Shown: piece after piece, positions 1 to 8,643 of the stretch
Position numbering within the stretch: the stretch's first letter is position 1
Layout of the letters: every line of letters begins with the position of its first letter
From: Candidatus Brocadiaceae bacterium
Lineage (GTDB): Bacteria > Planctomycetota > Brocadiia > SM23-32
Direction of reading: 5' to 3'
DNA: 32,195 nt
Assembly (NCBI GenBank): GCA_003551565.1
Contig: PUMZ01000093.1
Location: 1 to 32,195 of the forward strand
The notes under the pieces: model-generated
What the model was told of the DNA's origin: nothing
What the model saw: the letters and a program-made list of their open reading frames with translations, nothing else
Databases searched by the model: none
Position numbers and translations under genes: made by a program

Positions 1-264
1 GGCTACAAATTTGACTGTAAAAGAAAGATTATACGACATCTTCAAGCTCCACTCTGTTTTCTTGCCTCTAAAAACGGCGCTTTGCCCCTCGGGCAAGCCT
101 CCAGTAACGCATCTGGGGTGTCAGGCTGCGCTTCGCGTATGCGAATACAGCGGCGCTTGCCTTCCTTGCATCTGCGCCACTGGAGGCTTGTGAGAAAAGC
201 AGGTTAGATGCATCTTATATCAAAAGCACCGCCGATACAAACGAAAACATTCCGCTGCGAACCA
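1..264. other. Non-coding, structured left end
   Basis: No convincing gene is seen here. The first 60 bases are AT-rich compared with the rest of the window. Bases 75-211 are GC-rich and full of short repeats. A perfect 12-bp inverted repeat (CAAGCCTCCAGT at 94-105, ACTGGAGGCTTG at 179-190) encloses a small hairpin (TTCGC/GCGAA, 132-145). Another hairpin, TTGCCC/GGGCAA, lies at about 83-96. CGGCGCTTTGCC (75-86) is repeated as CGGCGCTTGCC (151-161), and GCATCTG occurs twice. GTTAGATGC follows at 203-211. The arrangement could be a degenerate integron attC-like site, a REP-like element or a terminator of a gene outside the window. No integrase is present, so none of these is established. Confidence 0.5.
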
Positions 265-1233
265 TCATTCACGCAGCACATCCAGGTGGCGGGAAACGGA
301 CTCTGCAAGCCCTTCCAGACCGTAGCCGCCCTCCAGCACCGAGACCATGCGCCCGCCGCATGTGCTTTGTGCAATCCCACGCACCATCCGTGTCATCCGG
401 GCAAAACCTTCGGCCGTAACGTCCATGCCGCCGAGCGGATCGTCCCGGTGGGCGTCGAAACCCGCGGATATCAGGACAAACTCCGGAGCAAAGTCCATTG
501 CAGCGGGTAGAAGACGGCTTTCGAGGAGATGCAGGTAATCCGCATCTCCTCTCCCGGCCGGCAACGGGACGTTGATTGTATAGCCGCACCCGCCTCTGCG
601 CCCCTCTTCCCGGCCCGCACCGCTTCCGGGGTAGAATGGATGCCGATGGATGGAAAAAAACAACACGCCCGGATCCTCGTAAAATGCCTCCTGGGTGCCG
701 TTGCCGTGATGGACGTCCCAGTCCACAATCAACACCTTTCCGAGCCCGTATTTTTTCTGCAGAAAACGGGCGCCGACAGCCACGTTGTTGAACAGACAGA
801 ATCCCATGGCCTCGTCCCGAAGGGCGTGATGGCCCGGAGGCCGCAGCGCGCAGAAAGCATTCGCCGCCCCGCCGTCCATGACCGCACTGATCGCTTCCAG
901 CACACCCCCCGCAGCCAGAAGGGCGACATCGTATGAGTCCGGACAGATATAGTTATCCGGCGAATGGATGAGGCGTTTTCCCTGGTTGCAGCTTTCACGG
1001 AGCTCTCTGACGTAACCTTCCGAGTGTATCTCGGTGATCCATTCCACCGGGGCGGGCGCCGGGGCAATTCTCACCACACCGTCCGGCGGCCCGCCGTCCA
1101 GCAGCCTTTCCTTTATGCTTTGGAGCCGGGCAGGGCATTCGGGATGATACCCCTCCGGACGATGGGCGAGGTAAAAATCGTCGTCGACCAAACCGGTACA
1201 GGTTTTATGGATCTTGTCTCTCCGCCCGCTCAT
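265..1233 (-). CDS. Histone deacetylase-like amidohydrolase (HDAC/AcuC superfamily)
   Basis: This 322-residue protein is a zinc-dependent deacetylase of the arginase/HDAC fold. Bacterial members remove acetyl groups from protein lysines (AcuC) or from polyamines; the substrate cannot be told from sequence. The active-site pattern is complete: paired histidines in PPGHHA (H135, H136), zinc ligands in DWDVHHGNG (D173, H175), D260 in SAGFDAH and the catalytic tyrosine Y304 in EGGYG. The DPLGG segment and the overall length resemble class II-like bacterial HDAHs. The frame stays open upstream to 1758, but that extension is low-complexity and overlaps promoter and repeat sequence. I chose the ATG at 1233, which has GGAG nine bases upstream and gives a normal family length. 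The gene is divergent from pckG. It is the sole gene of its unit in the window. Confidence 0.9.
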   Translation of the reverse strand: MSGRRDKIHKTCTGLVDDDFYLAHRPEGYHPECPARLQSIKERLLDGGPPDGVVRIAPAPAPVEWITEIHSEGYVRELRESCNQGKRLIHSPDNYICPDSYDVALLAAGGVLEAISAVMDGGAANAFCALRPPGHHALRDEAMGFCLFNNVAVGARFLQKKYGLGKVLIVDWDVHHGNGTQEAFYEDPGVLFFSIHRHPFYPGSGAGREEGRRGGCGYTINVPLPAGRGDADYLHLLESRLLPAAMDFAPEFVLISAGFDAHRDDPLGGMDVTAEGFARMTRMVRGIAQSTCGGRMVSVLEGGYGLEGLAESVSRHLDVLRE

Positions 1234-1344
1234 TTTTGGTGACTCCGCACTCTGGCATACAGAATATGGGGCTTTCAGGGGCGGGGATGCCGCCATACGG
1301 CAAAGATGACGGAACGCCGATATCCCAAAGCAACGCGTTGATCC

Positions 1345-1374
1345 ATTATAAAGGATCGGGATAAGAGCCTGCAA
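1345..1374 (-). promoter_or_regulatory. Candidate sigma70-type promoter for the HDAC-like gene
   Basis: On the minus strand, TTGCAG (-35, 1374-1369) and a perfect TATAAT (-10, 1350-1345) are separated by 18 bp. The predicted start is near 1338, giving a leader of about 105 nt before the ATG at 1233. The -35 matches the consensus at only three of six bases, so confidence is moderate. Confidence 0.4.
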
Positions 1375-1547
1375 TGTCTTTTCCGGGGCCGGAACCGGAT
1401 TGGTTTGCAGTTGCTTTGGGGTGAATAAGGAAATATCCCTTCCCCGCTTCTCCGGATACAAGGATGGAGGGGTCCCGATACGCTTTCCCGGGGATGAAAA
1501 TTCTTCCCCGGAGTGGCGCCACATCCAGACCATCTCCCCCCTGTCGG

Positions 1548-1576
1548 TTGACTGTTTGCCGTGAATCCGATATAAT
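1548..1576 (+). promoter_or_regulatory. Strong sigma70-type promoter upstream of pckG
   Basis: TTGACT (1548-1553), a 17-bp spacer and a perfect TATAAT (1571-1576) match the consensus closely. Transcription would begin near 1583, leaving a leader of about 225 nt before the pckG ATG at 1808. That leader contains the whole of element copy A, read in the sense direction. Confidence 0.7.
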
Positions 1577-1633
1577 TTCCCAACTTTCCACGGTATCTGC
1601 GTGGGTTCTGTACGAGTTCCGGGGCTGGGATCC

Positions 1634-1738
1634 GATTCTTTTTCACGACGGAGCTTGAAAAAGAATGAATTTAATAGGCAACGGCATACGGCAAACGGTT
1701 TCATTTTTTCAGTATATTGGCAATGTCTTGCCGATGCC
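1634..1738 (+). repeat. Dispersed structured intergenic element, copy A
   Basis: Hairpin 1 has a perfect 11-bp stem (ATTCTTTTTCA 1635-1645 with TGAAAAAGAAT 1656-1666) around a loop containing ACGGAG. A conserved middle follows, with GGCATACGGCAA and CAAACG..TTCA.TTTTTCAG (ends 1712). Hairpin 2 pairs ATTGGCAA (1716-1723) with TTGCCGAT (1728-1735) around TGTC. Related copies lie at 29704-29818 and 19283-19398, all in the + orientation. The element sits in the predicted leader of pckG. Its class is unknown to me. Confidence 0.75.
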
Positions 1739-1807
1739 ATACGAAGATCCTGTTCCACGCCCTTGAAACATTTATCAGGGAAATTTTTACTGAGAGAGGA
1801 ATTGCAA

Positions 1808-3640
1808 ATGGATAATCACGAAACTGTTCTCAAAAGCAGGCTTGACGATGCTAACTACCGCAGGTTGGCTGCTATCGAAAACCCTGAACTGCACGCATTC
1901 GCGGCAAAGTACATCGAACTGTGCAACCCCGAAAGCGTTTTTGTCATGACCGGTTCGCAGGAGGACATCGATTATATCAGGGAACTGTCCGTCCGCAACG
2001 GGGAAGAGAAGCAACTGGAAATGGAAGGGCATACGGTCCATTTCGACGGTTTTAACGACCAGGCGCGCGACAAGGAAAAGACAAAATATCTGCTCGACAG
2101 GGATGTTGATCTGGGCGAACGGCTCAACTCGATTGAGAAAGAAGAAGGGCTCGGAGAGGTGCGTTCGTTCCTGGAAAACAGCATGCAGGGCAAGCAGATG
2201 ATTATGGGATTTTTCTGCCTCGGCCCGCAGGACTCCCCTTTTTCCATACCCGCCATGCAGCTCACCGACAGCGCGTACGTGGCACACAGTGAGAATATAC
2301 TGTACCGGCAGGGATACGAACTGTTTTGCTCCATGCCGGAGAACGAGGATTTTTTCAAAGTCGTTCACAGCGCGGGCGAGCTGGAAGGCGGAGTCAGCAA
2401 GAACGTCGATAAGCGAAGGGTCTATATCGACCTGGACGATAACACCGTTTACAGCGCCAACACTCAGTATGCGGGCAACACCGTCGGGCTGAAAAAACTG
2501 AGCCTGAGGCTTGCCATCAGGAAGGCCGACCGGGAGGGCTGGCTTGCCGAACACATGCTATTGATGGGCGTCAACGGTCCCGGTGGGAGGACTTCATATT
2601 TTTGCGGTGCTTTCCCCAGCGCCTGCGGCAAGACCTCCACAGCCATGATCCCCGGCGAGACCATCGTGGGCGACGATATCGCGTACCTGCGTGCCATCGA
2701 CGGCCAGTTGCGCGCCGCGAATGTCGAAGCCGGTATCTTCGGCATCATCCGGGATGTCAACCCGGACGATGACCCGATAATATGGAAGGCCCTCAATGAG
2801 CCCGGCGAGGTCATATTCTCGAATGTTCTGGTAAAAGACAACCGTCCTTACTGGCTCGGGATGGGGCGGGAAATCCCTGAAGAGGGGTACAATCACAGCG
2901 GCCACTGGAAGAAAGGCGCCGTGGATGAAAAGGGGAACGAGGTAACGCCCTCGCATAAGAATGCACGTTATACGGTCGCTCTGGAGCAACTGGAAAATTG
3001 TGACGAGAACCTCCATTCCCCGCAAGGCCTCCCGCTGAGCGGCCTCATATATGGGGGGCGCGACTCCGACACCAGCGTTCCGGTGGAGCAGGCATTCGAC
3101 TGGGCGCATGGGATCATCACCAAAGGCGCCGCGCTGGAATCGGAAACCACTGCCGCCACACTCGGGCAGGAAGGTGTGCGCACGTTCCAGCCGATGTCGA
3201 ACATCGATTTCGTGTCGCTTCCGCTGGGCAAATACGTCCTGAACAACATCAACATTGCCGGGAAGCTGGATTCCGAACCCCTTGTCTTCGGCACCAACTA
3301 CTTCCTGAAAGATGAAAACGGGGACTACCTCAACGGGATGCATGACAAGCACGTATGGCTCAAATGGATGGAGCTCAGAGTCAATGGCGATGTGGACGCC
3401 ATCGAACGCCCGACCGGTCTCATTCCGCAATACGAGGACCTGAAGGAGCTGTTTCAGGAGGTGCTCGGAAAAGATTATTCGCAGGAGGACTATCAGCGCC
3501 AGTTTGCACCGCGCATCGAGGAAAACCTGGCCAAAATCGACCGCATAGAGCAGATCTACAGGGAGAGTGTTGCGGATACGCCCCCGATCCTGTTCGAAGT
3601 GCTCGATCAACAGCGCAAGCGGCTTGAAGCCAGCAAGTAA
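1808..3640 (+). CDS. pckG: Phosphoenolpyruvate carboxykinase (GTP)
   Basis: This 610-residue protein interconverts oxaloacetate + GTP and PEP + CO2 + GDP. In anaerobes it often runs towards oxaloacetate and succinate as well as in gluconeogenesis. The GTP-family signatures are present: the P-loop with its reactive cysteine in FPSACGKTS (269-277, C273), the metal-binding GDD at 288-290 in VGDDIAYLR, NGPGGR just before the P-loop, and a C-terminal GGR...FDWAHG segment. Length is normal for the family, and the ATP-type enzyme is excluded by size and motifs. The frame is open upstream, but the ATG at 1808 has AGGA seven bases before it and gives the expected N-terminus. It is the first gene of a probable four-gene unit, with ileS starting 2 bp after its stop. 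A long leader with element copy A precedes it. Confidence 0.95.
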   Translation: MDNHETVLKSRLDDANYRRLAAIENPELHAFAAKYIELCNPESVFVMTGSQEDIDYIRELSVRNGEEKQLEMEGHTVHFDGFNDQARDKEKTKYLLDRDVDLGERLNSIEKEEGLGEVRSFLENSMQGKQMIMGFFCLGPQDSPFSIPAMQLTDSAYVAHSENILYRQGYELFCSMPENEDFFKVVHSAGELEGGVSKNVDKRRVYIDLDDNTVYSANTQYAGNTVGLKKLSLRLAIRKADREGWLAEHMLLMGVNGPGGRTSYFCGAFPSACGKTSTAMIPGETIVGDDIAYLRAIDGQLRAANVEAGIFGIIRDVNPDDDPIIWKALNEPGEVIFSNVLVKDNRPYWLGMGREIPEEGYNHSGHWKKGAVDEKGNEVTPSHKNARYTVALEQLENCDENLHSPQGLPLSGLIYGGRDSDTSVPVEQAFDWAHGIITKGAALESETTAATLGQEGVRTFQPMSNIDFVSLPLGKYVLNNINIAGKLDSEPLVFGTNYFLKDENGDYLNGMHDKHVWLKWMELRVNGDVDAIERPTGLIPQYEDLKELFQEVLGKDYSQEDYQRQFAPRIEENLAKIDRIEQIYRESVADTPPILFEVLDQQRKRLEASK

Positions 3641-3642
3641 AT

Positions 3643-6516
3643 ATGAGTTATAAAGAGACGATCAACCTTCCGAAGACGAAATTCAGCATGAAAGCGCGCC
3701 TGGCGGAGCTGGAACCGCGCATCCAGAAAAAATGGGATGAGATGCGCCTCTATGAAAAGCTGCGCCAAAGCCGGGCCGGACGGCCGAAATACGTCCTCCA
3801 CGACGGCCCCCCCTACCCGACGGGCGACCTTCACCTGGGGACGGGGCTGAACAAGGTTCTGAAGGATTTCCTCGTCCGCTACCACTCCATGCACGGCCGG
3901 GACGCTCCGTTCGTGCCGGGCTGGGACTGTCACGGGCTCCCTATCGAGGTTAAAGTTCTCGAAGAGCTGGGCCGGCAGCGGGAATCCGCCGGCACATCCG
4001 GTATCCGCCGGAAATGCCGCCGGTACGCTGAAAAATACCTTGAATTGCAGAAACAACAGTTCAGGTCGCTCGGCGTCGCAGGTGACTGGAGCAACCCTTA
4101 CCTCACACTCGATACCGGATACGAGGCGGGGACGCTCGAAGTCTTCGCCGAGCTGGTGGGGAACGGCTACGTTTACCGCGACCTCAAACCCGTGCACTGG
4201 TGCCATCATTGCCGGACCGTGCTGGCGGAGGCCGAGATCGAATACTCCGAAACAGCCGGCCCCTCGATCTTCGTCAACTTCCCCGCACTGCGGCACAGCC
4301 GCAACGGAAGCAGCGTGGATCCTTTCAAACTGTTCGACCTGAAGGACGATGACCGGGTCAACCTCCTGATATGGACGACCACACCCTGGACGCTGCCCGC
4401 CAACCTGGCCATCGCAGTCCATCCGCAGGCCGATTACGTTGCCGTGCGTTACCGGCACCCGGCAACCGGTGAGAACACCGTCAGCATCCTGTCGGCGCGG
4501 CTGGCGCCCCTGGTGCTGCCCGACTGCGGAGTCGATGATTACCAGCTGCTGGGAAAGGTGGAAGGAAACGATCTGATCGGTATGCAATACCTCCACCCGT
4601 TCATGGACAGGGAAAACCCCGTTCTCCCCGCCGGATACGTCACACTCTCCGACGGGACCGGGTGCGTGCATACAGCGCCGGGACACGGGCTGGAGGACTA
4701 CGCCACCGGGCTGGAACACGGACTCGACATTTTGAGTCCCGTGGATGAAAAGGGCTTCTTCACCGGCGAAGCGGGGCCGTTCGCGGGACAGCATATCGAC
4801 GAGGCCGGTCCGGAAATCGTCGACTGGCTCGTGCAGAAAGGCCACATGCTCCACAGCGAGCGGACCGTGCATTCCTACCCGCATTGCTGGCGATGCCACC
4901 GCCCAGTGATCTTCCGTGCCACAAACCAGTGGTTTTTGCGCATGGACCACGAAAACCTCCGGGACAGGACTCTGGATGCGGTTCAGGACGTGCAATGGGT
5001 CCCTGAGTGGGGCGAGAAGCGGATGCGGCAGATGCTTGATGAACGCCCGGACTGGTGCCTCTCACGCCAGAAGTCCTGGGGCGTGCCCATACCTGCTTTC
5101 TATTGCAACGGCTGCGGGGAGGTCCTGCTGACCAAAAAAACCGTTCTGCATGTGGCGGATGTTTTCGCCGCTAACGGCTCGGACTCCTGGTTCGAAGCGG
5201 ATTCGGCCGAGCCGTTCCTGCCCGATGACACCGTTTGTCCCGGATGCGGCGCCCGCGACTGGAGCAGGGAGCAGGATATATTCGACGTCTGGTTCGAAAG
5301 CGGCTCGAGCCACCACAGCGTACTCCGGAAGAGAGAAGGCCTGCAATTCCCGGCCGATGTCTACCTGGAAGGAACCGACCAGTATCGCGGCTGGTTCCAG
5401 CTCTCGCTTTTGCCCTCGATGGCGGCATGGAACGAACCGCCCTACCGGACCGTCCTCACTCACGGCTTCGTTGTGGACGATAAGGGCAACAAAATGTCGA
5501 AATCGGCGGGCAACTTCATCGGCGTAAACGACGCGGTCAAAGAGTTCCATGCCGAAATACTCAGACTCTGGGCGCTCAGCGTGGATTACCGCAACAACAT
5601 CAACGTCTCCGAGACGTATATCAAAGACAACATGGTGGACGCCTACCGGCGCATCAGGAACACGTTCCGTTTCCTGCTGGGCAATCTGGCGGATTTCGAT
5701 CCGGATGCCCACGCACTGCCTCACGAAGAGCTGGAAGAATTCGATCGGTGGGCGCTGGATCAGACAGCCAGGCTGGTGGAAGGCCTGGAGGATGCCTGGG
5801 ATAACTACGATCTTCACAAGGTTTACGGGCTCCTCCACAACTTCTGTGCCGTCCAGATGAGCTCCGTCTATTTTGATGCGCTCAAGGATCGGCTTTACTG
5901 CTCGGCGCCCGGCTGGCGGGCACGAAGGAGCGCCCAGACAGCGCTGCATAACATCCTGCTGGTGCTGGTGAAGGCCTGCGCGCCGGTACTCGTGCATACT
6001 GCCGAAGAGGTCTGGTCGCACGTGCGGCACCGGGACGAGGAGGCCGAAAGCATCCACCTCTGCCACTGGCCGCAGACGCCCCGGCAGTGGCTGGATGAAC
6101 AGCTCAATGATCAATGGACGCGCATACTCGCGGTCAGGAGCGAACTGGCGCGCTGCGTCGAGAAACTGAGGGAAGAGAAAGAGGTTTCCAATAACATGGA
6201 CGTTGTGGCCGTGCTGTGGGCGCAGGACCGGGAGCTGCACGATCTGCTGAGCTCGCACAAAGACACCCTTATGGAATTGCTCATGGTCAGTGAGCTGAAA
6301 GTGCCGGAGGAACAACCGCACCTGAACATAATGACCGGCAAGTACGGGGTACGCTGGGGTGAGAAGGAACGCTCGCTGTATATCTCGGTCGATCGCTCGG
6401 AGCATCCAAAATGCGCCCGATGCTGGAACCTCCGGCCGACGGTCGGCGCCAGCGAGAACCATCCCGACCTGTGCAGGCGCTGCTGCGAGGCCGTATCGGA
6501 ACCGGCCCACACCTGA
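3643..6516 (+). CDS. ileS: Isoleucyl-tRNA synthetase
   Basis: This 957-residue class I aminoacyl-tRNA synthetase charges tRNA-Ile in the cytoplasm and edits mischarged valine. The HIGH-type motif is HLGT at 64-67 within [10 protein letters not shown], and the KMSKS loop is at about 617-621 (NKMSKSAGN). The CP1 editing domain carries [12 protein letters not shown]. An internal zinc knuckle (CNGCG...CPGCG) lies in the connective region, and a C-terminal zinc finger (CARCW...CRRC) closes the protein. This is the ordinary bacterial IleS architecture, and the N-terminus ([11 protein letters not shown]) is typical, supporting the start. It has no strong Shine-Dalgarno and follows the pckG stop by 2 bp, so translation is probably coupled to pckG. 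Placement behind PEP carboxykinase is not a usual operon partnership. Confidence 0.97.
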   Translation: MSYKETINLPKTKFSMKARLAELEPRIQKKWDEMRLYEKLRQSRAGRPKYVLHDGPPYPTGDLHLGTGLNKVLKDFLVRYHSMHGRDAPFVPGWDCHGLPIEVKVLEELGRQRESAGTSGIRRKCRRYAEKYLELQKQQFRSLGVAGDWSNPYLTLDTGYEAGTLEVFAELVGNGYVYRDLKPVHWCHHCRTVLAEAEIEYSETAGPSIFVNFPALRHSRNGSSVDPFKLFDLKDDDRVNLLIWTTTPWTLPANLAIAVHPQADYVAVRYRHPATGENTVSILSARLAPLVLPDCGVDDYQLLGKVEGNDLIGMQYLHPFMDRENPVLPAGYVTLSDGTGCVHTAPGHGLEDYATGLEHGLDILSPVDEKGFFTGEAGPFAGQHIDEAGPEIVDWLVQKGHMLHSERTVHSYPHCWRCHRPVIFRATNQWFLRMDHENLRDRTLDAVQDVQWVPEWGEKRMRQMLDERPDWCLSRQKSWGVPIPAFYCNGCGEVLLTKKTVLHVADVFAANGSDSWFEADSAEPFLPDDTVCPGCGARDWSREQDIFDVWFESGSSHHSVLRKREGLQFPADVYLEGTDQYRGWFQLSLLPSMAAWNEPPYRTVLTHGFVVDDKGNKMSKSAGNFIGVNDAVKEFHAEILRLWALSVDYRNNINVSETYIKDNMVDAYRRIRNTFRFLLGNLADFDPDAHALPHEELEEFDRWALDQTARLVEGLEDAWDNYDLHKVYGLLHNFCAVQMSSVYFDALKDRLYCSAPGWRARRSAQTALHNILLVLVKACAPVLVHTAEEVWSHVRHRDEEAESIHLCHWPQTPRQWLDEQLNDQWTRILAVRSELARCVEKLREEKEVSNNMDVVAVLWAQDRELHDLLSSHKDTLMELLMVSELKVPEEQPHLNIMTGKYGVRWGEKERSLYISVDRSEHPKCARCWNLRPTVGASENHPDLCRRCCEAVSEPAHT

Positions 6517-6547
6517 ATATCCTCTCGGAGACCGGCATAAAACACCC

Positions 6548-7309
6548 ATGCTTGCTAAAAGAATCATCCCCTGTCTGGACGTCAAAGACGGTCGGGTGGT
6601 CAAAGGGATATCTTTTGACAATCTGACCGATACGGGCGACCCGGTCCGGTGCGCCGCCGAATACAGCCGGCAGGGCGCCGACGAACTGGTCTTTCTCGAT
6701 ATAACCGCCACGATCGAGGCGCGAAAAACCATGAAGGACCTGGTCCGGCGCGTGGCCGGCAGGATATCCATCCCCTTTACGGTCGGCGGCGGCATATCCA
6801 CACTGCAACATATCCACCGCCTGCTCAACGCCGGAGCCGACAAGGTTTCGATCAATACCGCCGCGGTGCGGGACCGGGAGCTGCTCAGGAAAGCTTCGGA
6901 GACCTACGGGGCCCAGTGTATAGTGGTGGCGATCGACGCCAAACGCGAAGGGGAACGCTGGCGGGTATATGTCGATTCGGGGAAAACCCCCACCTCCCTG
7001 GACGTGCTGCAGTGGGCCGAAGAGGTGGAGAAATCCGGAGCTGGAGAAATCCTGCTCACTTCAATCGATTCCGACGGACAAAAGTCAGGGTACGATAACA
7101 TCCTGACCAGAGCAGTGGCGGAGAGAATCGATATCCCCGTCATAGCGTCCGGCGGTGCGGGAAACCCCGAAGACATACTGCGGGTGCTCACCGAAGGACA
7201 AGCCGACGCAGCACTTGCCGCGTCGATTTTCCACTATGGAACATACCCGATACCAGCGGTGAAGGAATACCTCAGCGAGCATGGGGTTACGGTAAGAATG
7301 GACTTTTAA
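6548..7309 (+). CDS. hisF: Imidazole glycerol phosphate synthase cyclase subunit
   Basis: HisF is the (beta/alpha)8 cyclase half of IGP synthase. It uses ammonia from HisH to convert PRFAR into imidazole glycerol phosphate and AICAR, in histidine synthesis. The protein is 253 residues, the usual length. It has both catalytic aspartates: D11 in CLDVKDG and D130 in VVAIDAK. The phosphate-binding TVGGGI (78-83) and IASGGAG segments are also present. The frame is open upstream inside ileS, but the ATG at 6548 gives the canonical N-terminus [12 protein letters not shown]. The gene follows ileS by 31 bp and precedes a permease by 48 bp. No hisH, hisA or hisI is nearby, so the his genes of this organism are presumably scattered. 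The ribosome-binding site is weak. Confidence 0.97.
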   Translation: MLAKRIIPCLDVKDGRVVKGISFDNLTDTGDPVRCAAEYSRQGADELVFLDITATIEARKTMKDLVRRVAGRISIPFTVGGGISTLQHIHRLLNAGADKVSINTAAVRDRELLRKASETYGAQCIVVAIDAKREGERWRVYVDSGKTPTSLDVLQWAEEVEKSGAGEILLTSIDSDGQKSGYDNILTRAVAERIDIPVIASGGAGNPEDILRVLTEGQADAALAASIFHYGTYPIPAVKEYLSEHGVTVRMDF

Positions 7310-7357
7310 ACGACTTTCCATCATGTTTCGACCTGCCCGGATAGAGAGAACCAGCAC

Positions 7358-8584
7358 ATGACTGCAGCAGCGCTGTCCGTCTCAGCGATTATAGCAGCTA
7401 TAGCCATCGGATATTTCTGGCGTGTTAACATCGGTATGGTGAGCATAGCGTTTGCCTTTTTCATTGGCCATTTCCTCGTGGGGATGCCCCCGCAGGAAAT
7501 CGTGACGGGATGGCCTCTGAACCTTTTCTTCATGCTGCTTGCCATGACGTTCCTTTTCGGGATCGCCAGGGTTAACGGAACGCTGGGACTCATAGCCCGA
7601 AAAGTCGTCCGGGCCACAGGCGGCAGGAGAAAGCTCATCCCTCCCGCTTTCTTCGTGATGTCGGGGGTGCTTGCCGCACTGGGGGCGGGCAACATTGCAA
7701 TCTGCGCCCTGGTGCTTCCCATAGCCATGACGCTTTCATCAAAGCAGCACATCTCTCCCCTGCTCATGGCAACGATGGTGATTGCCGGCGCGAACGCAGG
7801 CGGACTCTCACCGATCGCCCCGACCGGCATCATCGGGGTGACCCTTTCGGAGGAAATAGGACTGGAAAATATCGGTTTAAACATTTTCTACAAGCAGGTC
7901 ATCGGGCAGGCTCTTCTGGCAACATTGATTTATTTTTTTCTGAAGGGCCATCGGCTTGAAAACTGCCCATCCGGCCCGGAGGAGGAAAGCGAACCTTTCA
8001 CCCGCACCCATAAAATAACAGTGATGGTTTTCCTTCTTGTCGTAAGCGCCATCCTTTTTGGACGATGGGATATCGGCCTGACCGCTTTCAGCGGCGCGGT
8101 CATCCTTCTCCTCCTGAGAGCCTCCGACGAAAAATCCGCCCTGGATACAGTGCCCTGGTCCACCATCATTCTGGTGTGTGGCGTCGGGATGCTTGTGCGC
8201 GTTGCCGAAAGCGCAGGGGGCATTGAAATAATGGCGCATTTGCTCAATACTTTTATGAACGAAAAAACGGCGGGGCCCATAATGGCAGTGATCGGCGGCA
8301 TCCTTTCCATCGTATCCAGCGCTTCCGGCGTTGTTATGCCGACCCTGATACCGGCGGTTCCGGAAATCGTCTCCGAAATCGGGGGGGATGCCACCCGGAT
8401 CATCTCAGCGATCATACTGGGCGCCCATCTCGTCACAAACAGCCCTATATCCACTCTCGGCGCTCTGGCTGTTGCTTCGGCGGGCGAGGGGATCGACAGG
8501 GAAAGACTCTTTAAAAACCTTCTGCTCTTTGCGCTTGTGGGCCTGCTGTATGCGGCATTGATCGTATATGTCGGGATCGTTTAA
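7358..8584 (+). CDS. SLC13/MatC-type carboxylate permease
   Basis: This 408-residue hydrophobic protein has about ten predicted membrane segments. Its N-terminal half resembles the MatC N-terminal family: GYFWRVNIGMVSIAFAF, then the conserved WPLNLFFMLLAMTFLFGIARVNG region and the GAGNIA and GGLSPIAPTG segments. MatC-like and SLC13/ArsB-type permeases move malonate or other di- and tricarboxylates, usually with Na+ or H+. The second half repeats the pattern (VPWSTIILVCGVGMLVRV, ISTLGALAVAS), as expected for an inverted-repeat transporter fold. An AGAGAG purine tract precedes the ATG. It is the last gene of the pckG-ileS-hisF unit, where a C4-dicarboxylate substrate would fit with PEP carboxykinase; that link is inference. 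Confidence 0.8.
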   Translation: MTAAALSVSAIIAAIAIGYFWRVNIGMVSIAFAFFIGHFLVGMPPQEIVTGWPLNLFFMLLAMTFLFGIARVNGTLGLIARKVVRATGGRRKLIPPAFFVMSGVLAALGAGNIAICALVLPIAMTLSSKQHISPLLMATMVIAGANAGGLSPIAPTGIIGVTLSEEIGLENIGLNIFYKQVIGQALLATLIYFFLKGHRLENCPSGPEEESEPFTRTHKITVMVFLLVVSAILFGRWDIGLTAFSGAVILLLLRASDEKSALDTVPWSTIILVCGVGMLVRVAESAGGIEIMAHLLNTFMNEKTAGPIMAVIGGILSIVSSASGVVMPTLIPAVPEIVSEIGGDATRIISAIILGAHLVTNSPISTLGALAVASAGEGIDRERLFKNLLLFALVGLLYAALIVYVGIV

Positions 8585-8643
8585 CCCTAACTAAGCCGGG
8601 TTGAAAGGGTGTCTGGGGCGGGCTCGGAGATAGCGAAAGCGCC

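Larger units (their letters stand above)
1234..1807. other. 574-bp intergenic region between the HDAC-like gene and pckG
   Basis: The region lies between divergent genes. It contains a probable minus-strand promoter (1345-1374), a short GC hairpin (CCGGGGA 1488-1494 with TCCCCGG 1505-1511, not followed by a T tract, so not an obvious terminator), a strong plus-strand promoter (1548-1576) and element copy A (1634-1738). An 11-base match to the element's CATACGGCAAA block at about 1293-1303 may be a fragment of a further copy. The open frames crossing this region have no recognisable domain and look like chance frames in GC-rich DNA. Confidence 0.6.

Noticed and set aside
1488-1511. GC hairpin CCGGGGA/TCCCCGG as a terminator
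   Set aside because: No T-run follows on either strand, and no transcript is expected to end there.
1234-1758. N-terminal extension of the HDAC-like protein (frame open to 1758)
   Set aside because: It has no domain similarity, crosses element A and both promoters, and would give a protein far longer than the family. The ATG at 1233 has a proper ribosome-binding site.
3607-4995. 462-codon minus-strand frame opposite ileS
   Set aside because: It is an antisense shadow of a conserved synthetase gene and its composition is not protein-like.
5062-6855. 597-codon open frame antisense to ileS
   Set aside because: It is a mirror frame of a certain gene in GC-rich DNA, with no recognisable domain or good start signal.
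8585-8643. Possible bidirectional terminator between the permease and the DUF6268-like gene
   Set aside because: Only a weak AACCC/GGGTT stem with a ten-base loop is present, and no T tract follows.
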